From contig QMTG01000018.1 in the NCBI GenBank assembly GCA_003649915.1, positions 1 through 13,028 of the forward strand: a stretch of 13,028 bases of DNA. The letters are read 5' to 3'. Origin of the DNA: Thermoplasmata archaeon (GTDB lineage Archaea; Thermoplasmatota; Thermoplasmata; B31-G17). Under the pieces are notes generated by a model. It had not been told where the DNA came from and ran no database searches. It worked only from the letters and a program-made list of their open reading frames with translations. This document shows, piece after piece, positions 1 through 6,109 of the stretch; within the stretch, counting starts at the first letter, position 1, and each line of letters begins with the position of its first letter. The translations under genes were made by a program, and so were the position numbers.

Positions 1-511
1 GTTCTATAAGCGGCTTAGGGATTTCGGGCGCTGCACATGTGGCGTATATGCGGTCGTAGGGTGCGTACTTTGGTAGTCCCTTCGAGCCATCGCCAACAAC
101 AACTGTTACCCTTTTATCGAGGGCTGCCTTTCTTATATTTTCTCTGGCAAAGTTTGCAAGCTCTGGCACTCTTTCCACACTGTATACATGCCCGCTTTCC
201 CCAACAATGTGAGCAACGACTGCCGCATGATAACCGCTTCCTGCGCCTATCTCCAGCACCTTATGCCCCTCCCTGAGGCACAGTTTTTCCGCCATTATTG
301 CCACCATGTGAGGCGCACTTATTGTCTGCCCATAGCCTATCTCCAGTGGGGAATCAACGTATGCTAGGTGCTGTAGGTGGGCGGGAACAAAAAGATGCCT
401 CTTAACCTCGAGCATTGCCTTTATAACACGCTCATCCTGTATATCTCCTCTTTTCACGAGCATTTCCACGAGTTTTTTTCTTTCCTCATGCCTATCTGCT
501 GCAGTGTTCAT
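1..511 (-). CDS. pcm: Protein-L-isoaspartate O-methyltransferase, C-terminal end missing (window edge)
   Basis: This enzyme uses S-adenosylmethionine to methylate L-isoaspartyl residues in damaged proteins and start their repair; it acts in the cytosol. The 170 residues in the window show the family's pre-motif GYGQTISAPHMVA at about 59-71, the SAM-binding loop VLEIGAGSGYHAA at about 85-97, an acidic residue after the next strand (VYSVER, 109-114), GDGSKGLP at 140-147, and YDRIYATCAAPEIPKPL near the edge. The family is usually a little over 200 residues, so roughly 40-50 residues lie beyond position 1. The start is the ATG at 511, which overlaps the TGA of the upstream zinc-ribbon gene as ATGA. 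A GGTGA-like ribosome-binding site lies just before it inside that gene. The overlap points to co-transcription and translational coupling. The family assignment is very secure. Confidence 0.96.
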   Translation of the reverse strand, partial: MNTAADRHEERKKLVEMLVKRGDIQDERVIKAMLEVKRHLFVPAHLQHLAYVDSPLEIGYGQTISAPHMVAIMAEKLCLREGHKVLEIGAGSGYHAAVVAHIVGESGHVYSVERVPELANFARENIRKAALDKRVTVVVGDGSKGLPKYAPYDRIYATCAAPEIPKPLIE

Positions 512-1098
512 AGGTTCTTCACCGATTTTGCATAAACCCTAACAATATCCCTTGCCCTTGCTCTATCCCTATGACCGTGTGCCACCTTTATCTTATGTAT
601 AACCACAGGTATGCCGTCAATATCCAGCAGATCACCTACAGCAAACTCCTCATCAGGCACTGCAAATATGTTCTTTGATACGGTTCTCGACCCCCTAGAT
701 ATTGAAAACTTGACCCTAACCTTATCAAACCTTTTCGCCCATATAGTTTTTATCTGTGATGCCGGAGCGGCCTTTACCCTTTTCTGCCCCTCCAACTCTA
801 TGGATGTCACAATTACGGGCACATCACCCACCATGAACTCGTCTCCAGCCCTTATTACCTCTTCCTCAAAAAACTCCACCGATTCGCGTCGGGATTCACC
901 CATCCAACTTATTATTACTGGAACACGCACAGTGCTTCCAAGATTTACTGATATTTTCTGAACAAACCCGCATCTCGTGCACTGCACCGTGCCCGTGAAC
1001 ACATCGCCCTTCTTTCCGACATTGCCCCTGAGAATCTTGTGCTTTGTACTCTCGCCACACTGCGGGCATTCGGTATATATTGAATACATTGCTATCAT
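508..1098 (-). CDS. HVO_0476-family C4 zinc-ribbon protein
   Basis: The 196-residue protein begins with a zinc ribbon: CPQC at residues 11-14 and CTRC at 40-43 supply four cysteine ligands. A beta-rich remainder contains two related segments, about 79-102 and 149-172. Both have the pattern E/D-E-x4-GD-x7-P-V-hydrophobic-hydrophobic-x2-I, so the C-terminal part looks like an internal duplication. This matches the archaeal HVO_0476 zinc-finger family (C4-type Zn-finger, COG1326), whose function is not established; binding of nucleic acid is only a guess from the fold and the Arg/Lys-rich tail. Two starts are possible, ATG at 1098 or ATG at 1089. The second begins immediately before the ribbon and would still give a complete protein. 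It is the first gene of a two-gene unit with pcm and is divergent from tgtA across a 104-bp spacer. Confidence 0.85.
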   Translation of the reverse strand: MIAMYSIYTECPQCGESTKHKILRGNVGKKGDVFTGTVQCTRCGFVQKISVNLGSTVRVPVIISWMGESRRESVEFFEEEVIRAGDEFMVGDVPVIVTSIELEGQKRVKAAPASQIKTIWAKRFDKVRVKFSISRGSRTVSKNIFAVPDEEFAVGDLLDIDGIPVVIHKIKVAHGHRDRARARDIVRVYAKSVKNL

Positions 1099-1169
1099 TT
1101 TTCAGCCCTACCAATGCGTTTTTTCTAATCCACGGCAAGCAGGATTCAACCAAAAATACCCTTCGATGA

Positions 1170-1177
1170 TTTTAAAT
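1170..1177 (+). promoter_or_regulatory. Probable TATA box of tgtA
   Basis: TTTTAAAT is centred about 29 bp before the tgtA ATG. With the usual archaeal spacing, transcription would start at about 1200, giving a leaderless or nearly leaderless mRNA. No Shine-Dalgarno sequence precedes the ATG, which fits. The core is near-palindromic and lies in a divergent spacer, so it could also be used on the other strand, but that would give a leader of over 40 nt. Confidence 0.5.
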
Positions 1178-1202
1178 CTTGCCTATGAATAAGCACTGAA
1201 TA

Positions 1203-3035
1203 ATGTATGAACTTAAAGAAAGGGACGGGCTTGGAAGGTGCGGCTTAATCACCATTGGTAAAAAGAGGGTTGAAACTCCCGTTCTTTTTCCTGTAATTAA
1301 TCCTAAGATGTCCTTGGTAAGTCCTGCAGAGTTGCGTGAAATGTTTGGCGCGAGGGCTATAATAACAAACAGTTACATAATTTATAGGAGCGAACTCAGG
1401 GACTTTTTCCTAGAAAACGGTATTCATAGGGGCTTGGGATTCAATGGTGTTGTGATGACGGACTCGGGCACTTTTCAGGATTATGTCTATGGCGATGTTG
1501 ATGTGAGCAATGAGGAGATTTTATCCTTTCAGGAGAGAATAGGCTCTGATATAGTAACGGTGCTTGATGTTTTTTCGAGACCTGATGATGATTATGAGAG
1601 GGCAAGGGCTTGTGTGGAGGAAACAGTTAGCAGGGTGAGGAATGCTTTAAGTCTGGCAAAGAACTCATACGTTGTTGCACCAATACAGGGAGCGCTGTAC
1701 AAAGACCTCAGGGTTAAATGTGCCAAGGCTCTTGCAAAGGTAAATGCGAGCATTTATGCCGTTGGTGGAGTTGTTCCGCTGATGGAAAATTACCGATTTG
1801 GCGAACTTGTTGATGTCATTATGTGGGTAAAGATGAATATACCCCCTTCCAAGCCCCTGCACTTGTTTGGTGCAGGTCATCCGATGATGTTTGCCCTTGC
1901 TGTGCTTCTTGGGTGCGATTCCTTTGATTCTGCCTCATACGCCAAGTTTGCAAGGGATGACCGCCTTCTAACGCCAATGGGCACAGTTCATCTGAAATCG
2001 TTAGACCAGTTCCCATGCGAGTGCTCTATGTGCACGAAGTACGAGCCCTCTGATGTTATGGAGATGGAGAAAAAAGAAAGGGAAAGGGTGTTGGCACTAC
2101 ACAACCTTTACATAATGTTCGCTGAGATTCGCAGGATAAGGACTGCAATAAAGGAGGGAAGGCTTTGGGAGATTGTTGCACTCAGGGCACGAAGCCATCC
2201 CAGACTTCTTGACGCTTTACGCAGGCTTGGGAAATATAAGAGGTACATGGAAAGGTTTGAGCCCATGAGCAGGTACAGCGGAATGCTTTATACAGGACCC
2301 GAAACTTTGCATAGACCCATAATTTACAGGTATGAGAGGCGGGTGTTTGAAAGGTACCGCCCATCCTCAGGCACTGCGCTATTCAGGAAAACAATACTCG
2401 GTCCTGTGCCTGTGGAACTCTCCCATACCTACCCATTTGCCCAGTGTGAGGGACCTGATGATTGGGATAGTAGTGCGAGGAGGCATTTTAAGCGCCTAGA
2501 AAGAAGGTTTTCAGAAAGGCTTGGCATGGTGAAGTATGCGGGAGACGATTATCAGGTGGACGAACTCGCACTTCTAAGGGCAATCGCGGATTACCAGTTC
2601 GGTCTAGGCTCAGGGGATGCACTTTTCCCCAAGCATATCAGAATTGTTCGCTCAAAGCGCACTGGAAAAATCAGGGCAGTGTATGAGGGAGAGATGCACA
2701 TAGTTTCTATGAGGGCGGAGGATTTCTTCCTAACCCTGCACATATGGGGTGGGATAAAACTGCACCGTTACCTGCGCCCCCCGTCTTACAGGGTTGTTGT
2801 GAGTAATAAGGTGGCGGAACTCAATCGAGAGGGTAAGAACGTGTTTGCAAAGTTTGTGCTGGACTGTGATGATAATATCAGACCCAGGGATGAGGTGCTC
2901 GTTGTTGACGAGAGCGACGAACTTGTAGCGGTGGGAAAGGCAACGATGAACAGGGAGGAAATGCTTTCCTTTAGCAGAGGAATGGCTGTGAAAGTGAGGG
3001 AGGGAGTTAATGAAGTGCATAGGCATACTCACTGA
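1203..3035 (+). CDS. tgtA: Archaeosine tRNA-guanine transglycosylase (full length, with PUA domain)
   Basis: The enzyme exchanges guanine-15 in the D-loop of archaeal tRNAs for preQ0, the first tRNA-bound step of archaeosine synthesis. The 610-residue protein has the whole family architecture. The TIM-barrel catalytic domain covers about 1-340, with TDSGTFQ holding Asp87 (active-site acid) and CDSFDSASYAKFARDDR holding Asp242, the expected nucleophile. The zinc site CECSMC (Cys272, 274, 277) is completed by His300 in ALHNLY. The middle C1/C2 domains run from about 340 to 525 and include the TYPFAQCE motif. A PUA RNA-binding domain follows at about 528-605, with YRVVVSNKVAELNREGKNVFAKF-type sequence. 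All catalytic and metal residues are present. It is the first gene of a two-gene unit; its 3' end overlaps the next reading frame by 26 nt and contains that gene's ribosome-binding site. Confidence 0.97.
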   Translation: MYELKERDGLGRCGLITIGKKRVETPVLFPVINPKMSLVSPAELREMFGARAIITNSYIIYRSELRDFFLENGIHRGLGFNGVVMTDSGTFQDYVYGDVDVSNEEILSFQERIGSDIVTVLDVFSRPDDDYERARACVEETVSRVRNALSLAKNSYVVAPIQGALYKDLRVKCAKALAKVNASIYAVGGVVPLMENYRFGELVDVIMWVKMNIPPSKPLHLFGAGHPMMFALAVLLGCDSFDSASYAKFARDDRLLTPMGTVHLKSLDQFPCECSMCTKYEPSDVMEMEKKERERVLALHNLYIMFAEIRRIRTAIKEGRLWEIVALRARSHPRLLDALRRLGKYKRYMERFEPMSRYSGMLYTGPETLHRPIIYRYERRVFERYRPSSGTALFRKTILGPVPVELSHTYPFAQCEGPDDWDSSARRHFKRLERRFSERLGMVKYAGDDYQVDELALLRAIADYQFGLGSGDALFPKHIRIVRSKRTGKIRAVYEGEMHIVSMRAEDFFLTLHIWGGIKLHRYLRPPSYRVVVSNKVAELNREGKNVFAKFVLDCDDNIRPRDEVLVVDESDELVAVGKATMNREEMLSFSRGMAVKVREGVNEVHRHTH

Positions 3036-3810
3036 AAACTTTGCCCTATACCACGACCTTATCTTGGCAATGAAAAGAATGGATATACCGTTCATATCTC
3101 TGTCCTACAACGAGGAAATACCGTCCTCGGTGGGCGTGATAGTCACGAGCCGCGAAGAAGCGGAGAATATACAATTTCCAGACGTTGTATATGGTGATGA
3201 TGTTGAGGAAATCATTGCTAGGGCTCAATGCCACCTCCTAGATAAAGAAAGGTATGAACTACTTCTCGTGGGTATAGACCCCGGAGAGAGAACGGGAATT
3301 GCCGTAGTAGGTGATGGTGTTGTTTTGCGCAAGGAGGTGGCAACGAGTGTGGATTCGGCAATAAGAATAGTCTCCAAGATAATTTCTGTGTATCCTCACA
3401 AGAAATACTTGGTTAAGATAGGGCACGGAGATGTGATAAACAGGAACAGGATAATAAACGGGCTGTCTAGGAAGAAGATAAGGGTTGTAATAGTTGACGA
3501 ATCCAGCACTACAAAGTACAGTGTTCATAAAAACAGAAGGGAGCACAGAAGATTTGGCCCTCTCTCTCACCATATAGACGCAGCAATTGCAATAGCAATG
3601 AGCGACGTGTGGAGAGAGGCGAAAAGAAGATACAGCATAGAGCCTACGAGGGGCGATATTAAGGAGGTGCAGAGAAGGAGCAGGATTGTGAGCGAGGGAT
3701 CGTTGACCATATCTGAGGACTTGGCTAGGGATGTTATAGAGGGAAAAATTAGCATGGAGGACGCTATTGAAAAACAGAGAAAGAAGGAAAAACTCGGAAA
3801 CGAGCGTTGA
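3010..3810 (+). CDS. RNase H-fold protein resembling RuvC/YqgF (RuvX), with an extra N-terminal domain
   Basis: This 266-residue protein was not recognised as a named family, but its centre carries the marks of a RuvC/YqgF-type RNase H fold. GIDPGERTGIAV at 88-99 gives Asp90 on the first strand, VVDESSTTKYS at 161-171 gives Glu164 and resembles the YqgF signature DERLTT, and HHIDAAIAIAMS at 187-198 gives His187 and Asp190. These acidic residues are in the order and spacing expected for a metal-dependent nuclease or resolvase-like site. Residues 1-80 form an additional alpha/beta domain, and the last 60 residues are charged and helical. The ATG at 3010 lies inside the end of tgtA and is preceded by a strong purine-rich ribosome-binding site (GAGGGAGGGAG), so translation is probably coupled to tgtA. 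A role in RNA maturation or DNA repair is inference only; DUF460-like archaeal proteins are a possible relative. Confidence 0.75.
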   Translation: MKCIGILTENFALYHDLILAMKRMDIPFISLSYNEEIPSSVGVIVTSREEAENIQFPDVVYGDDVEEIIARAQCHLLDKERYELLLVGIDPGERTGIAVVGDGVVLRKEVATSVDSAIRIVSKIISVYPHKKYLVKIGHGDVINRNRIINGLSRKKIRVVIVDESSTTKYSVHKNRREHRRFGPLSHHIDAAIAIAMSDVWREAKRRYSIEPTRGDIKEVQRRSRIVSEGSLTISEDLARDVIEGKISMEDAIEKQRKKEKLGNER

Positions 3811-3891
3811 CTGTAATATCTTATACAAAGGAAATCCTTTTGCCCGAAAATTTGCCCAAGCAAGCAGGGCATACGCAATTATCGCTGCGAT

Positions 3892-4701
3892 TCACAAACC
3901 AAGCATCTCTTTCATCACAAGAGCATCCTTGTCAAGGAGTGGGCTCTCGCTTATAAGCATTATATCGTATTTTTTCTCCCTTTTTTTGATTGGCTCAATG
4001 AAATGTACAAAATCTGGGTCTTTAGCATTAATGGGCAAATGCTTTTTCTCACCCTTTATATTGTACTCTATACAACTGAAATGTACGTGGATAAATTTGT
4101 CAAATATTTTCTCATACTCAGCCATTACTCTTTCAACATCAGCACTGGACTTTATCACACCACCAAATCTTGCATGAATATGAGCAAAATCTACAACGGG
4201 GACAACATTTCGGTAGCACTTGCAAACCTCTGCTATTTCTTCAAGTGTGCCCCAGGCGGACCTTTTTCCCATGGTCTCCAAGCCAATATATGGCGATAGC
4301 CCCTCCTCTTCCGCCTTCTCCGCACACTCACCAACCTCCCTTTTTATAATCTCGGTGCTTTCCTCATGCGATCTCTTTCCATAATATCCAGCATGTACCA
4401 CAATCTCATACGCGCCCATGGCATGCGCTACTCTGAGCGTATTCATGATATGCTCCTTGCTTTTTCTGACAGTGTCGCTCTTTACAGAGTTTAAATTTAT
4501 ATAATAGGGGGCGTGAGCAGATAACTTTATCCCCAGGTCTTCTGCTATTTTTCCAATCTTCTTGGCAAGCACCTCACTCATTCTAACCCCACGAACAAAC
4601 TCGACCTCTAGCGCGTTCAACCCCTCCTTGTGTATGTAATAGAGGGCTTCCTCTGTACTTCTAACCTCTGGAGGGGCTCCCGCAGGACCTATGTATATCA
4701 T
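3892..4701 (-). CDS. Endonuclease IV-like TIM-barrel protein (AP endonuclease family 2 / xylose isomerase-like)
   Basis: The 269-residue protein has the endonuclease IV motif series in order: SAHAPYYINL (His63), VVHAGYYG (His103), GLETMGK (Glu142), VVDFAHIHARF (Asp171, His174), FIHVHFS (His207), KKHLPI (His221) and LISESP (Glu252). In bacterial Nfo these positions bind three zinc ions and the enzyme cuts DNA at abasic sites. The Asp of the Nfo DRH motif appears here as Lys219 (KKH), so the third metal site is altered. The protein may therefore be an archaeal subfamily member with changed metal use or a different substrate; a sugar-phosphate isomerase-like role cannot be excluded. Length matches the family. 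The ATG at 4701 follows GAGG closely and lies about 27 bp from a TATA-like element, suggesting a leaderless, single-gene transcript. It converges on the tgtA unit across an 81-bp spacer. Confidence 0.82.
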   Translation of the reverse strand: MIYIGPAGAPPEVRSTEEALYYIHKEGLNALEVEFVRGVRMSEVLAKKIGKIAEDLGIKLSAHAPYYINLNSVKSDTVRKSKEHIMNTLRVAHAMGAYEIVVHAGYYGKRSHEESTEIIKREVGECAEKAEEEGLSPYIGLETMGKRSAWGTLEEIAEVCKCYRNVVPVVDFAHIHARFGGVIKSSADVERVMAEYEKIFDKFIHVHFSCIEYNIKGEKKHLPINAKDPDFVHFIEPIKKREKKYDIMLISESPLLDKDALVMKEMLGL

Positions 4702-4723
4702 GTCCTCTTTATTGAGTATCGAG

Positions 4724-4732
4724 TAAATAAAC
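4724..4732 (-). promoter_or_regulatory. Probable TATA box of the endonuclease IV-like gene
   Basis: On the minus strand this reads GTTTATTTA, centred about 27 bp upstream of the ATG at 4701. That spacing would put the transcription start at or next to the start codon. Confidence 0.45.
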
Positions 4733-4873
4733 TTTTCATATCAGCATAGCCCAAAATATTTTTTCTATGAGCATATTCCATTCATAAGTATGCACATTAC
4801 ACACGCCGCGCTAAAAATCATGCTAATTAACCATTTATACCATATAGGGTGTTTTGTGATAACCCCTCATTCC

Positions 4874-4899
4874 CTCCATAATTATTGCCATAAATAATT
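4874..4899. repeat. Tandem, internally symmetric AT-rich element upstream of the DUF835 gene
   Basis: Two near-copies lie head to tail, CCATAATTATTG then CCATAAATAATTG. Within them AATTATT and AATAATT form a perfect 7-bp inverted repeat with a 6-bp spacer. The element ends about 30 bp upstream of the probable TATA box of the DUF835 gene, a position suited to a regulator site. It is the only structured sequence seen in the 268-bp gap between 4702 and 4969, where no credible gene was found on either strand. Confidence 0.35.
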
Positions 4900-4930
4900 G
4901 ATGAGAAAAAGTTTAGCACTGCAATGAAAA

Positions 4931-4940
4931 ATTATTTAAT
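4931..4940 (+). promoter_or_regulatory. Probable TATA box of the DUF835 gene
   Basis: ATTATTTAAT is centred about 34 bp before the ATG at 4970, so transcription would start a few bases upstream of the start codon. Confidence 0.45.
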
Positions 4941-4969
4941 TCCCAGAAGGCATACATCATCCCAAAGCC

Positions 4970-5461
4970 ATGAAGGAGGATGTGTTGCTGGAGGATGGGA
5001 AAACATACCTAATACTGGAGAAAAAGCCTGCAAAAGCTGCAGGGCTATTCATGGATTATGTTAGCAGAGGGTATAAGGGTCTTTGCATAAGCAGAATACA
5101 TCCAAATATATTAAAGAAGGATTACGGTGTGGGTGGTGTCAGGACGCTTTGGCTAACATCAAGTGCTTGTATAGACTGCATAGCACCTACCGCTCTCGGC
5201 CATCTCACAAATGCCATTGTGAAATACGTTACAAATAGGGAAAAAATTATTGTCATGCTTCATGGTATTGAGTATCTATCCATTCATAATGAATTTGTTC
5301 GTGTTGTACGCATGATTACGTACATCAATGATACTATTATGAGGAATGGGGGAATTCTCCTACTATCCATGGATCCTGAGGCTTTTTCTATGAAGGAGCT
5401 CGGGCTTATAAAGCATGAAGCACACGTTATACTGCCAATGAATGGCAAGGAAAAAACATAG
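4970..5461 (+). CDS. DUF835 domain protein
   Basis: The 163-residue protein is essentially a single DUF835 domain. It shows the family's run of features: YLILEKKPAKAAGLF (about 13-27), a GYKGLCISRIHP segment (34-45), RTLWLTSS (58-65), a central helix, VMLHGIEYLSIHNEF (about 92-106; usually LDGLEYL in relatives) and a final strand with ILLLSMDPEAF. The domain is common in euryarchaea, often fused to signalling or membrane modules, and its biochemical role is unknown. Here it stands alone, with no signal peptide or membrane segment, so it is probably cytosolic. The start is the only reasonable ATG; a GGAGG-like sequence occurs just inside the gene rather than before it, which suits a leaderless mRNA. 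It is transcribed alone and converges on a winged-helix gene. Confidence 0.8.
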   Translation: MKEDVLLEDGKTYLILEKKPAKAAGLFMDYVSRGYKGLCISRIHPNILKKDYGVGGVRTLWLTSSACIDCIAPTALGHLTNAIVKYVTNREKIIVMLHGIEYLSIHNEFVRVVRMITYINDTIMRNGGILLLSMDPEAFSMKELGLIKHEAHVILPMNGKEKT

Positions 5462-5522
5462 CAAAGTGTGTTTTACTATCAAACAGCATTATAAACGTTA
5501 TAGCCCCTAATACAGCTTACCG

Positions 5523-5571
5523 TTAAAAAATAATGAAAAAAACAAGCAATGGGTGGGGCGGAGCCCCACCC
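5523..5571 (-). terminator. Hairpin plus T-tract terminator for the winged-helix gene
   Basis: A perfect 9-bp stem (GGGTGGGGC 5551-5559 with GCCCCACCC 5563-5571, loop GGA) is followed on the minus strand by a T-rich stretch at 5523-5547. It begins about 45 nt beyond the stop codon of the gene at 5616-5969. The order hairpin then T-run is right only for the minus strand. On the plus strand the hairpin is followed by G-rich sequence. Confidence 0.6.
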
Positions 5572-5600
5572 GGGGGCTGAGGGCGGTAGGAGGTGGGGGA
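5551..5600. other. GC-rich island with alternative hairpins and G-runs
   Basis: This 50-bp block is strongly G-rich on the plus strand and far above the surrounding base composition. Besides the 9-bp stem, AGCCCC (5562-5567) can pair with GGGGCT (5573-5578). The two stems share bases and exclude each other. The following runs of two to five Gs up to 5599 could support a G-quadruplex. No open frame through it looks like a gene. A small RNA is possible but unproven. Confidence 0.4.
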
Positions 5601-5615
5601 GGTTCATCTTTATGG

Positions 5616-5969
5616 CTAGGGAACATTCATTATCCTTGCATTTAGCGAGTTCCACTTATTTCGCAAATGGTCCGATATATCCAGCGCTACCGCCAGCCTT
5701 ATTCTTGTCCTTCCCCCATCAACGCATACATAAGCGTCCTCAACATTCGCTTTATAAAACTTTACAGTCCTGCCAAACTTGTCCTTTGCCTCCCTCACAC
5801 ATATAAGTATGCCGAGTTTTTCGAGCATTCTCATCTTCTTATACGCTCTTGCTACAGGTATACCGCATACTCTTGGAACCTCCCTATCAGGGAGCGGTCT
5901 AGTACGAAGGGCTGCGATTATTCTTTCCGCTTCTTCATCACCTATTATTTTTGTTGCATCAATCATCAT
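5616..5969 (-). CDS. Small winged-helix transcriptional regulator (ArsR/MarR-like fold)
   Basis: The 117-residue protein has a winged-helix DNA-binding pattern. An N-terminal helix (EEAERIIAALRTRP, about 12-25) is followed by a helix-turn-helix (REVPRVCGIPVARAYKKMRMLEKLGIL, about 29-55) in which the second helix would read DNA. A beta wing (CVREAKDKFGRTVKFYKA, about 57-74) comes next. The C-terminal 45 residues (VCVDGGRTRIRLAVALDISDHL and onward) may dimerise. Its ligand and targets are unknown; nearby surface genes or its own promoter are candidates. Two adjacent ATGs (5969, 5966) could serve as start. A clear TATA box 31 bp upstream implies a very short leader. The gene is followed by a strong hairpin/T-run terminator, so it appears to be monocistronic. 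Confidence 0.78.
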   Translation of the reverse strand: MMIDATKIIGDEEAERIIAALRTRPLPDREVPRVCGIPVARAYKKMRMLEKLGILICVREAKDKFGRTVKFYKANVEDAYVCVDGGRTRIRLAVALDISDHLRNKWNSLNARIMNVP

Positions 5970-5996
5970 AGCATTAAAGATTTAGGACACCTGCCT

Positions 5997-6004
5997 TTAT
6001 ATAT
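5997..6004 (-). promoter_or_regulatory. TATA box of the winged-helix gene
   Basis: The minus strand reads TATATAAA, a near-consensus archaeal TATA box centred about 31 bp from the ATG at 5969. Transcription should begin about 5 nt before the start codon. This is one of the best promoter matches in the window. Confidence 0.65.
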
Positions 6005-6109
6005 CTGTATTCTTCAAAATATCTCATTTAGTTATCATTCGTTGTTATCATTATTGATAGAATTGTTGCAAAGAAAACTGTATTGACCCTGCCCAGTCAC
6101 AATTAATCA

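Noticed and set aside
3827..3870. Small hairpins (AAAGG/CCTTT and GCCC/GGGC) between the convergent tgtA unit and the endonuclease IV-like gene
   Set aside because: Stems are only 4-5 bp and T-runs are weak, so terminators cannot be called with confidence, though transcripts from both sides must end here.
3259..3878. Two long open frames antisense to the RNase H-fold gene
   Set aside because: They have no ribosome-binding site or promoter and no recognisable pattern, and the plus-strand gene has clear motifs and coupling to tgtA.
4792..4899. A 35-codon plus-strand frame in the 4702-4969 spacer
   Set aside because: It lacks a ribosome-binding site and shows no amphipathic, membrane or domain pattern; rare His/Asn-rich content suggests chance.
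5549..5806. Plus-strand frame starting in the GC-rich island
   Set aside because: Its composition (His, Pro, Ser, Leu rich) reflects antisense reading of the winged-helix gene, and it begins inside the hairpin.
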